From Rubrivirga sp. (lineage in GTDB: Bacteria; Bacteroidota; Rhodothermia; Rhodothermales; Rubricoccaceae): a DNA stretch of 7,720 nucleotides. The notes below the pieces were generated by a model. The model saw only the letters and a program-made list of their open reading frames with translations. It made no database searches and was not told the DNA's origin. The first letter of the stretch is position 1. Each line of letters begins with the position of its first letter. Positions 1 through 5,893 of the stretch are shown here, in pieces. The stretch lies in contig JAAXJP010000091.1 in the NCBI GenBank assembly GCA_012269805.1, forward strand, positions 1 through 7,720, in the 5' to 3' direction. Both the position numbers and the translations under genes were made by a program.

Positions 1-2
1 CC

Positions 3-500
3 CCCCGCCCGCTCGTCGCGCCCGACGCCCCCGCCTCGGCGACCCTGTGGGCCCAGACCCGAGCGTGGCTGAACGTCCACTCGCGCCTCTACCGGTGGGC
101 CAAGGACGCCGCGCTCGACCGACCGGCGCGCTACTTCGCCCACGACCGCGTCCTCTACGAGCCGCTCGCGTCCGCGGACCGGCCCGAGGCGCCGATCGAC
201 CAGGCACTCCGCCAGCTCTGGGCCATCCGCGACACGCTCTCGGCGCGCGGCATCCCGCTCGACGTGGTCGTGGCGCCGTACGAGCCACAGCTCCGCCCGG
301 GCAGCCGGGCGCCCCAGCAGGCCCTCGTTCCCCTTCTGGAGTCGCGGGGCATCCCGACGCTCGATCTCCTCGACGCGTTCGCCGAGGTGGCCGAGGACGA
401 CCCCTCCGCGCTCTACTTGTGGTCCGACGGAATCCACTTCTCGAGCCGGGGGCACGCGGTCGCCGCTCGCGCGGTCGCCGGCTGGAGGCCCTACCCCTGA
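3..500 (+). CDS. SGNH/GDSL-type hydrolase, C-terminal part (5' end outside window)
   Basis: The frame is open from the left edge to the TGA at 498-500, giving about 165 residues with no start in view. Near the end is the stretch LWSDGIHFSSRGHAVAARAVA-like, read as block V of SGNH hydrolases: the D-x-x-H pair is Asp at 426-428 and His at 435-437, which in the family complete the Ser-Asp-His catalytic set. Upstream are LDVVVAPYEPQLRP (a core strand with a turn) and GIPTLDLLDAF, both typical of the alpha/beta SGNH fold, and an early LNVHSRLYRWAKD helix seen in secreted or membrane-anchored SGNH-like proteins. The nucleophile Ser block must lie upstream of the window. Family members cleave or transfer acyl and acetyl esters, often on glycans or lipids; the substrate cannot be told here. 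The GTG at 264 is only an internal Val codon. The fold assignment is fairly sure, the activity is not. Confidence 0.72.
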   Translation, partial: PRPLVAPDAPASATLWAQTRAWLNVHSRLYRWAKDAALDRPARYFAHDRVLYEPLASADRPEAPIDQALRQLWAIRDTLSARGIPLDVVVAPYEPQLRPGSRAPQQALVPLLESRGIPTLDLLDAFAEVAEDDPSALYLWSDGIHFSSRGHAVAARAVAGWRPYP

Positions 501-516
501 CGCCGGGCGGCCGCCG

Positions 517-524
517 TACGTTGG
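517..524 (+). promoter_or_regulatory. Possible Bacteroidota-type -7 promoter box before the T9SS protein gene
   Basis: TACGTTGG matches the Bacteroidota -7 consensus TAnnTTTG at all but one fixed position. It starts 29 bases before the ATG at 546. A similar TAnnTT element lies 27 bases before the ATG of the ABC-F gene at 5894, which supports the reading. No clear -33 TTG box is visible in this GC-rich stretch, so this is a candidate only. Confidence 0.35.
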
Positions 525-545
525 CACCGATTCGCCTGCCGACCG

Positions 546-1376
546 ATGCGCATCGCCGTCGTGTTCCTGCTCGCCGCCGCGGCGCTCCCGGCCGCCGGCC
601 AAGGCTACTTCCCCCTCGGCGACGACGACGTGTGGGAGTACGGCTACGTCGTCGAGCCCCCGTTCTCGGACCCGGACACCGTCCGATTCGAGCCCGACCG
701 GATCACGGAGCGGGTCGTGATCCGGGACACGGCCTACGCGGTCCTCGACCTCCCCGTGGTCCCGACGGACACGCTCCGCGTTGACGAAGCCGGGCGGGTG
801 TGGGGGCGGATCGACGGGCGCGCCGCGCTCCTTTTCGACGTCACACGCGCCGACGGCGAGACGTACCTCATGCCGGATCCGTACAGCGAGTTCGAGTACG
901 TCGTCACCGTCCATCGCCCCGAATCCGTGACCATCCCGGCCGGCACCTTCCACGACGTCATCGCCTTCTCGTTCGACGTCGAGGGCGTCCTCGACGACGA
1001 GCTCGGCGTTACACTGGCCCGCGACGTCGGGATGATCTCGGCCGGCTCCGCGCTGAACTACGGCTCCCTGTTCACGGCGACCGTTGGCGGGCGGCTCATT
1101 ACCGACTCCGAGCGCGGGCCACTGGCCGCCGACGCGGAGGCGTTCCCCAACCCGTTCCGCCGGTCGCTGACGGTGACGCTGCCGGCTGGAGCCTGGCATC
1201 ACGCGGCCGTCCTCGACGCGCGGGGCCGGGAGGTCGCGGCGCTCGACGCGAGTCGGTGCGGGTCGTCCGGCTGCACGCTCCGGTGGGACGGGGCGGGCCA
1301 CCCGCCCGGGACGTACGTGGTCCACGCGGCGAGCGCGACGCGGACGGTGGCCGTCCCGGTGGTGCTCGCTCGCTAG
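546..1376 (+). CDS. Secreted protein with T9SS type A C-terminal sorting domain
   Basis: The 276-residue product starts with a Sec signal peptide: MRIA, then a hydrophobic run of Val, Phe, Leu and Ala, then LPAAGQG with likely cleavage near residue 18. The body (about 20-190) is beta-rich, begins YFPLGDDDVWEYGY and contains VTIPAGTFHDVIAFSF (the PAGTF-x-DV-hydrophobic pattern common in Bacteroidota surface proteins) and a late DVGMISAG segment. I do not recognise a named catalytic family. From about residue 199, AFPNPFRRSLTVTLP opens a T9SS type A sorting domain, followed by a DARGREV turn, LRWDG and GTYVVHA. In the family this domain directs passage through the outer membrane by the Por machinery and is then cleaved. 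It holds two Cys (RCGSSGC) that could form a small disulfide loop. The ATG at 546 is chosen because the signal peptide begins there. It lies 45 bases after the upstream stop and has no Shine-Dalgarno sequence. The T9SS call is secure, the function unknown. Confidence 0.9.
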   Translation: MRIAVVFLLAAAALPAAGQGYFPLGDDDVWEYGYVVEPPFSDPDTVRFEPDRITERVVIRDTAYAVLDLPVVPTDTLRVDEAGRVWGRIDGRAALLFDVTRADGETYLMPDPYSEFEYVVTVHRPESVTIPAGTFHDVIAFSFDVEGVLDDELGVTLARDVGMISAGSALNYGSLFTATVGGRLITDSERGPLAADAEAFPNPFRRSLTVTLPAGAWHHAAVLDARGREVAALDASRCGSSGCTLRWDGAGHPPGTYVVHAASATRTVAVPVVLAR

Positions 1377-1425
1377 CCCCGCCCGACGGCGTCGACCTGC
1401 CGGTCCGGCGCGGCGGAGGGCGAGG

Positions 1426-2751
1426 TCAGTCGGGGGCGAGTCGCGGGGCGTCGGCCGCCGGCAGGGCCACCCGGACGCGCGCGCCGCCGAGCCTCTCGGA
1501 CCGACCCAGCTCGACCCGCCCTCCGTGCCCGACCGCGATCGCCCGGGCCAGCGGGAGCCCGAGGCCGACCCGCCGGCCCGTCCGCCAGCCCGAGACGAAC
1601 GGCTCGACCGCCTCCGCCGCGTTGTCGAAGCCGGGCCCGTCGTCCTCCACCGTGACGACCACCTCGTCGCCGTCGCGGAGCGCGGCGACGCGCACCCGGC
1701 CGTCGCCGAGGCGGGCGGCCGCGACCGCGTTCTCGAGCAGGTTGGCCAGCATCCGCGTCAGGGCCGAGCCCACACCGACCGCCTCGAGGCCGGCCGCGAT
1801 GTCGGTCGAGACCGTCACGTCGTCGGCCGTCTCGCGGGCCACGGCCGTCCGGACGACCCCGCCCACGTCGACGGGCCGGAGCGCGCCCTCGACGCCCCGC
1901 GCGTGGTCGTACATCGCGCGGACGACGTCGTCGGCGCGCCGGCCCTGGCGAGCGGCGCGGGCCGCGTTGTCGCGGAGGGCCTCGAGGTGCTCAGCGGCGT
2001 CGCCCTCGACCGTTCCCAAGACGGCCTCGAGGGCCTCGGCCTCGCGGGCCACGGCCTCGGCCGAGTTGACCGCCAGCCCGAGCGGGTTGCGGAGCTCGTG
2101 GGCGACGCCCGAGAGGAGCCGCCCGAGCCCGGCCAGCTTCTCCTGCTCCACGATCTGGGCCTGCATCTGGCGGACGTGGCGGAGCGTCTGCCGGAGCGCC
2201 TCGTTCGTCCGCCGGAGCGCGGCGTCGCGGCGGGCCCGCTCGACGGCGTAGCGGAGCGTCCGCCGGAGGAGCTCCGGCGAGAGCTCCGACTTGACGAGGT
2301 AGTCCTGCGCGCCGGCCCGGACGGCGTCGAGCGCGACCTCGAGGTCGCCCAGCGACGTCAGCGCGACGACCGGGACGCCCGCCGCGGCGCCGCCCACGCG
2401 CGAGACGGTCTGCCAGTAGGCCGAGTCCGGGAGCTGCTGGTCCGCCAGGACGACGTGGAACGGGACGCCGGCGTCGCGGGCGGCCTCCAGCGAGGTCGTC
2501 CCGGCCTCGACCGTCGAGGCGTGCGACAGCTCGATCCGCGGGGACTCCACGTCGGCGAGGTAGGCCTCGACGAGCGCGGCGTGGTCGGGGTCGTCCTCGA
2601 TCAGGAGCGTCCGGAGGGGGTCCGGCGTGCTCTCGACCACTTCGACCTCGGCGACGGCCTCGCCCCGGACCTCGGCCTCGAACACGGCGTCGGGACCGGA
2701 CGGCGTGTCCGCGGGCGAGGACGGGACGGCGGGGTCGGGAGCGTGGGGCAT
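1426..2751 (-). CDS. Hybrid histidine kinase with N-terminal receiver domain (REC-HisKA-HATPase)
   Basis: The product has 441 residues and no membrane segment, so it is cytoplasmic. Residues 1-45 are an acidic, Pro/Ala-rich leader. A receiver domain spans about 46-165: acidic pocket E52-D53-D54, phospho-acceptor Asp104 (VVLADQQLPD), Thr132 (VVALTS) and Lys154 (DYLVKSE). A coiled signalling helix follows (165-205). The dimerisation/phosphotransfer helix carries His218 in the H-box GVAHELRNPLG. The ATP-binding domain has N-box ANLLENAV (336-343), G1 VEDDGPGF (368-375) and G2 VGLGL (395-399), with a short lid lacking a clear F-box. The expected activity is autophosphorylation on His218 with the receiver acting as input, since it precedes the kinase core. 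It is the last gene of the minus-strand operon; its ATG lies 4 bases after the stop of the regulator gene, so translation is probably coupled. No output or sensory domain other than REC is present. The domain call is firm; signal and partner are unknown. Confidence 0.95.
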   Translation of the reverse strand: MPHAPDPAVPSSPADTPSGPDAVFEAEVRGEAVAEVEVVESTPDPLRTLLIEDDPDHAALVEAYLADVESPRIELSHASTVEAGTTSLEAARDAGVPFHVVLADQQLPDSAYWQTVSRVGGAAAGVPVVALTSLGDLEVALDAVRAGAQDYLVKSELSPELLRRTLRYAVERARRDAALRRTNEALRQTLRHVRQMQAQIVEQEKLAGLGRLLSGVAHELRNPLGLAVNSAEAVAREAEALEAVLGTVEGDAAEHLEALRDNAARAARQGRRADDVVRAMYDHARGVEGALRPVDVGGVVRTAVARETADDVTVSTDIAAGLEAVGVGSALTRMLANLLENAVAAARLGDGRVRVAALRDGDEVVVTVEDDGPGFDNAAEAVEPFVSGWRTGRRVGLGLPLARAIAVGHGGRVELGRSERLGGARVRVALPAADAPRLAPD

Positions 2752-2755
2752 GCGG

Positions 2756-3205
2756 TCAGGGGCGGTGGTTCCAGCGGGCCCAGTAGTTCCCCAGTTCGTG
2801 GATCATGGACTCGAACTTGGGGAAGTCGACAGGCTTGACGAGGTAGCTGTTGGCGTGGTAGCGGTAGGCCCGGACGCGGTCGCTCTCGGCGTCGCTCGTG
2901 GTGAGGACGACGATGGGGATCTCGCGGAGCGACTCGTCCTGCTTCACCGCCGCGAGCACCTCGAGGCCGCCCACACGGGGCAGGTTGAGGTCCAGCAGGA
3001 TGAGGTCCGGACGGGGCGCGCCGGCGTGGTCACCGCGCTGGTACAAAACGTCGAGCGCCTCGGCGCCGTCGTGCGCACGGATCGCCTGATGGCGGTCGTC
3101 GTGCGACTCGAGGGCGACGGCGGTCAGCTCGGCGTGGTCGTCGTCGTCTTCGACGAGAAGGATGCGGAGGGGCACGATGGGATGGGCCGTGTCCATGGAC
3201 GTCAT
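2756..3205 (-). CDS. Single-domain response regulator, Rcp1/CheY-like
   Basis: This is a 149-residue receiver with no DNA-binding or enzymatic domain. The acidic pocket is E19-D20-D21 (ILLVEDDDDHAEL), the phospho-acceptor is Asp72 (LILLDLNLPRVGG), the switch residue is Thr102/Thr103 (VVLTTSD), and the conserved Lys124 is followed by Pro (YLVKPVDF). The long alpha2-beta3 stretch, LNLPRVGG, SYLVKPVDF and the aromatic tail (NYWARWNHRP) match the Rcp1 group of regulators, usually paired with phytochrome-like or multi-PAS kinases having an SHDLKSPL H-box. The upstream kinase gene has exactly that H-box, so it is the likely phosphodonor. The start at 3205 is supported by an ATGA overlap with the kinase stop (3202-3204); Met4 at 3196 is an alternative. 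With no output domain, it must act by protein contact or as a phosphotransfer shuttle, perhaps toward the REC-kinase encoded just downstream. Confidence 0.95.
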   Translation of the reverse strand: MTSMDTAHPIVPLRILLVEDDDDHAELTAVALESHDDRHQAIRAHDGAEALDVLYQRGDHAGAPRPDLILLDLNLPRVGGLEVLAAVKQDESLREIPIVVLTTSDAESDRVRAYRYHANSYLVKPVDFPKFESMIHELGNYWARWNHRP

Positions 3206-5757
3206 GAGGTGTGCAAGGTGTGTTCCAACGACGGGGCGGTCGCCGACGACCGGTCCCGAGCCACGGCCTGCGGGGGGAACGTCAGGACAAAGCGGGCGCC
3301 CTCGCGCCCCTCCGGGCCGCCGGCGCTCTCGACCGACGCCCGCCCCCCCAGGACCTCCATGACCCGGGCCACGACGGCCAGCCCGACGCCGGTCCCGTCT
3401 CCGCCGGTGTCGAGCCGCTGGAACAGCTCGAAGACCCGGTCGCGGTACGGCTCGGGCACGCCGGGCCCGTCGTCCTCGACCACGAGCCGGAGCGCGCCCC
3501 GCGCCGTCGGCTCGGTTCGGACCTCGACGCGCGTCCCGCCCCCGCCAAGGCCGTAGCGGACGGCGTTGGCGAGGAGGTTCTCGAGGGCCTCCGCCAGCCG
3601 CGTCTTGTCGGCCACGACGCCGCCGAGGGGCTCGCGGACCACGAGGACGCCGCCGGCTTGGCCGGCCCGGCCCCGGAGCTCACCCGCGAGGCGCCCGGCC
3701 AGCGCGTCGAGGTCGACGGGCTCGGGCTCGCCGGCCGGCCGGCCGGCCCGGCTCAGGACGAGGAGGTCCTCGATCAGCCGGCCCATCCGCTCCGCGGCCC
3801 CGAGCGCCCGGTCGGCAGCCGCGACGGCCTTCTCGGTCCGCCCCGCAGAGACGTGGCCCTTGAGGAGCCCGAGGAACCCCGTGATGGTGACGAGCGGGCT
3901 CTTGAGGTCGTGCGACACGGTGTACGCAAACCGCTCCATCTCGGCGTTCTTCTGGCGGAGCGCCTCCTCCTGCTCGCGGCGGTCGGTGACGTCGAAGTTG
4001 AGCCCGTACAGCACCCCGGCCGCGCCGTCCTCGGGGACGACGGTTCCCCGCCCGGCGAGCCAGCGGACGCCGCCGCCGGGCAGCATCACGCGGAACTCGG
4101 CCCCGTAGCGTCCGCCCTCGGCGACCGCCTCGGCGATGTGGTCTCGGAGGTCGGGCACGTCCTCGGGGTGGATGAGCCCGAACCACTCGTCTGCCGTGGT
4201 GATGGCGCCGGGCTCAGTTCCCCACAGCTCCGCCGCACGGGCGTCGTGCGTGAGGACGTCCGAGTCGATGTCCCACTCCCACGACCCGATCCGCCCGCCC
4301 TCGAGGGCCATGTCGAGGCGGGCCTGGCTCTGGCGCAGGGCCAGCTCGGCCTCCACCTGAGCCGTCACGTCGCTGGCCGCGCCCACGAAGCCGGTGAGGG
4401 CGCCGTCGGGGCCGCGGGTCGGGCGGACGGTGTCGCGGAGCCACCGGCACGTGCCGTCGGGCCGGCAGATCCGGTACTCGCCGGAGATAGGCTCGCCGGC
4501 CATGAGCTGAGCGAACCGGCCCTGCGCGGCCTCCCGGTCCTCGGGGTGGAGCGTCTCGGCCCAGCCGTCGGCCCGGCCGCCGATCTCGGCCGGGACGCCG
4601 AGGATCTCCTCGTAGGCGCCGAGGACCCACTCGGTCACGAGCGAGCCGTCCGCAGCGAGCCGAACGCCGTAGGCGAAGTCGCTCGTGATCTCCGAGACCA
4701 GGCGGAACCGCTCTTGGCTCTCGCGGAGCGCGACCTCGGCCCGCTTCTGGTCCTCGATGTCGGTGCACGTCCCGAACCAGCGGAGGATCTCGCCGTCGGG
4801 CCCGAGGAGCGGATCGGCCCGGCCGATAAACCACCGGTAAGCCTTGTCCTCGGTCCGGAGGAGCCGGTACGAGATCTCGTAGGGCTCGCCGGTGTCGAGC
4901 GAGTGCTGCCAGCGGGCCCGCGCGCGCTCGATGTCGTCGGGGTGGAGGTAGGTGGCCCACGCCGCATGCCTGCCCCTCGCCTCGGTCTCATCGTCGGCCT
5001 CGTCGGGCCGGGGCATCCCGGTAAAGGCGTACCACCGCTCGTTGAAGTAGTCCGGGACCCCGTCGGCCGGCGAGCTCCAGACCAGCTGGGGGAGCGTCTC
5101 GGCAATCTGGCGGAACTGGCGCTCGCTCTGGCGGAGCGCGGCCTCCATCCGCCGGGTCTCGGTGACGTCGGTGTAGTACACCGAGAGCCCCCCCGCAAAC
5201 GGGTAGACCTGGACCGAGAAGTGCATGTCGAACGGCTCGTAGTACGAGTCGACTTGGACGGGCTGGCCGGTCGCGACGGCCTGGCGGTAGGCCGCCTCGA
5301 ACGGGGTCCCGACGACTTCGGGGTACTCGTCCCAGACCACCGTGCCGAGGAGATCCTCGGCGGTCCGGCCGAGGATGGCCTCCGACCGCTCGTTCACGTA
5401 GATGAACCGCCACTCCTCGTCGAAGGCGAGGAACGCGTCGCTGATGGAGTCGAGGACCTGGGTGGCCGAGAGCCCGGCGACCGCGCGCGACGTCTCGACG
5501 ACGGGGAGGGCCAGGACCACGCGGCCCTCACCGAGCGCGAGGGCGCTGGCCTCCGCGCCCTCCGCCGGCCGGCCGGCCCGGGCCGCCTCGACGAGCGGGA
5601 GCAGCGCGGAGGCCCGCGCGCCGAGCGCAGCGAGGGGGCGGCCCGTGGGGTCCTCGCCCGGCAGGCCGAGCGCGGCGGCCGCCCCGGCCCCCGCCTCGAC
5701 CACGGTGGCATCGGCGTCGACGACGAGGAGAGTGGTGGGAGCAGCGGACACGGGCAC
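3202..5757 (-). CDS. Multi-PAS sensor histidine kinase (soluble)
   Basis: Read from GTG 5757 the product has 851 residues and no membrane segment. In order: a weak PAS-like region (7-95, starting TLLVVDADATVVEAG); PAS2 (100-208, AFDEEWRFIYVNERSEAILG, closing YYTDVTETRR); PAS3 (212-342, FNERWYAFTGM, FGTCTDIEDQK); PAS4 (346-470, ending GAASDVTAQ); PAS5 (478-596, GSWEWDIDSD, LNFDVTDRR). PAS3 to PAS5 each have a PAC-type end. HisKA follows with His616 in YTVSHDLKSPL, then HATPase_c with N-box ENLLANAV (726-733), G1 VEDDGPGVP, F-box RVFELFQRL and G2 GTGVGLAVV. The kinase has no receiver of its own, so it needs a separate partner; the regulator gene overlapping its stop by ATGA is the obvious one. 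PAS domains may bind flavin, heme or small ligands, but no ligand can be read from sequence. The start is uncertain: GTG 5751 is equally good, and the frame stays open to GTG 5826, but those extra 23 residues (RRRGGGGNPREPRG) look like untranslated leader. Confidence 0.93.
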   Translation of the reverse strand: MPVSAAPTTLLVVDADATVVEAGAGAAAALGLPGEDPTGRPLAALGARASALLPLVEAARAGRPAEGAEASALALGEGRVVLALPVVETSRAVAGLSATQVLDSISDAFLAFDEEWRFIYVNERSEAILGRTAEDLLGTVVWDEYPEVVGTPFEAAYRQAVATGQPVQVDSYYEPFDMHFSVQVYPFAGGLSVYYTDVTETRRMEAALRQSERQFRQIAETLPQLVWSSPADGVPDYFNERWYAFTGMPRPDEADDETEARGRHAAWATYLHPDDIERARARWQHSLDTGEPYEISYRLLRTEDKAYRWFIGRADPLLGPDGEILRWFGTCTDIEDQKRAEVALRESQERFRLVSEITSDFAYGVRLAADGSLVTEWVLGAYEEILGVPAEIGGRADGWAETLHPEDREAAQGRFAQLMAGEPISGEYRICRPDGTCRWLRDTVRPTRGPDGALTGFVGAASDVTAQVEAELALRQSQARLDMALEGGRIGSWEWDIDSDVLTHDARAAELWGTEPGAITTADEWFGLIHPEDVPDLRDHIAEAVAEGGRYGAEFRVMLPGGGVRWLAGRGTVVPEDGAAGVLYGLNFDVTDRREQEEALRQKNAEMERFAYTVSHDLKSPLVTITGFLGLLKGHVSAGRTEKAVAAADRALGAAERMGRLIEDLLVLSRAGRPAGEPEPVDLDALAGRLAGELRGRAGQAGGVLVVREPLGGVVADKTRLAEALENLLANAVRYGLGGGGTRVEVRTEPTARGALRLVVEDDGPGVPEPYRDRVFELFQRLDTGGDGTGVGLAVVARVMEVLGGRASVESAGGPEGREGARFVLTFPPQAVARDRSSATAPSLEHTLHTS
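3731..3748. repeat. CCGG tetranucleotide tract inside the PAS kinase gene
   Basis: An 18-base perfect run of CCGG (four and a half units) lies within codons for the ...SRAGRPAGEPE linker between the HisKA and ATPase domains. A shorter copy (three and a half units) is at 5565-5578 in the N-terminal region and encodes a similar ARAGRPAEG stretch. Loss or gain of one 4-base unit would shift the frame. It is most likely just the product of high GC and Gly/Arg/Pro/Ala codons. Confidence 0.6.
3951..5138 (-). repeat. Four in-frame copies of the PAS linker helix
   Basis: A 12-base motif close to tctggcggagcg (plus-strand reading) recurs at 3951-3962, 4329-4340 (diverged), 4719-4730 and 5127-5138. 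Spacings are 378, 390 and 408 bases, all multiples of 3. Each copy encodes the ALRQ/ESQ-like start of the helix joining one PAS domain to the next: ALRQSERQF, ALRESQERF, ALRQSQARL and ALRQKNAEM. The copies mark module borders in the kinase and suggest PAS duplication or strong helix-register selection. Confidence 0.6.
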
Positions 5758-5778
5758 GGGGGAAGGCAACCGGCCGTT

Positions 5779-5794
5779 GGAGCCCCGCGGCTCC
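5779..5794. repeat. Short GC-rich inverted repeat upstream of the kinase start
   Basis: GGAGCC (5779-5784) and GGCTCC (5789-5794) form a 6-bp stem with a 4-base CCGC loop. It lies about 22 bases upstream of the preferred kinase start at 5757, on the leader side of the minus-strand operon. It could fold in the mRNA leader, but chance occurrence is easy at this GC content. If the kinase began at 5826 it would be inside the coding region. Confidence 0.3.
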
Positions 5795-5833
5795 CGGGGG
5801 TTCCCGCCCCCGCCCCGTCGGCGCACTTCTCAT

Positions 5834-5847
5834 ACGGTCCCCACCGT
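5834..5847. repeat. Short inverted repeat in the divergent intergenic region
   Basis: ACGGT (5834-5838) and ACCGT (5843-5847) form a 5-bp dyad around CCCC. It lies between the divergent kinase operon and ABC-F gene, about 20 bases upstream of the ABC-F promoter-like box, a position where an operator could act on either gene. There is no second copy to compare, so the regulatory reading is weak. Confidence 0.25.
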
Positions 5848-5866
5848 GGGGGCCGCAGCGGCGGGC

Positions 5867-5874
5867 TAGCTTCC
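5867..5874 (+). promoter_or_regulatory. Possible -7 promoter box before the ABC-F gene
   Basis: TAGCTTCC resembles the first six fixed positions of the Bacteroidota -7 element (TAnnTTTG) but lacks the final TG. It begins 27 bases before the ATG at 5894, nearly the same distance as the TACGTTGG element before the gene at 546. A -33 box is not evident. Confidence 0.3.
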
Positions 5875-5893
5875 CGCGTCCCCCTCCCGGCCC

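Noticed and set aside
264..500. A separate 78-residue gene starting at GTG 264
   Set aside because: The same frame is open to the left edge with protein-like sequence (helix and core strand of the SGNH fold), so the GTG is an internal Val codon.
1377..1425. Intrinsic terminator between the convergent genes
   Set aside because: Only tiny dyads are present (CGAC-GGC-GTCG at 1384-1394 and GCCG-GTC-CGGC at 1399-1409), without a T-run on either strand. They could fold but do not meet the usual pattern.
800..2838. Plus-strand open frames at 800-2251 and 1525-2838
   Set aside because: They cross the convergent junction or lie antisense to the REC-kinase. They are composed of Arg/Ala/Pro or Arg/Asp/Gly/Val repeats, as expected of shadow frames.
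2627..3556. Plus-strand open frame of 309 codons
   Set aside because: It lies antisense to the response regulator and parts of both kinases, all of which have intact catalytic motifs; the translation shows no domain.
4214..4960. Minus-strand open frame of 248 codons inside the PAS kinase gene
   Set aside because: It is on the same strand but in another frame. Its Arg/Gly/Pro-rich product has no motif, while the main frame there encodes PAS3 and PAS4.
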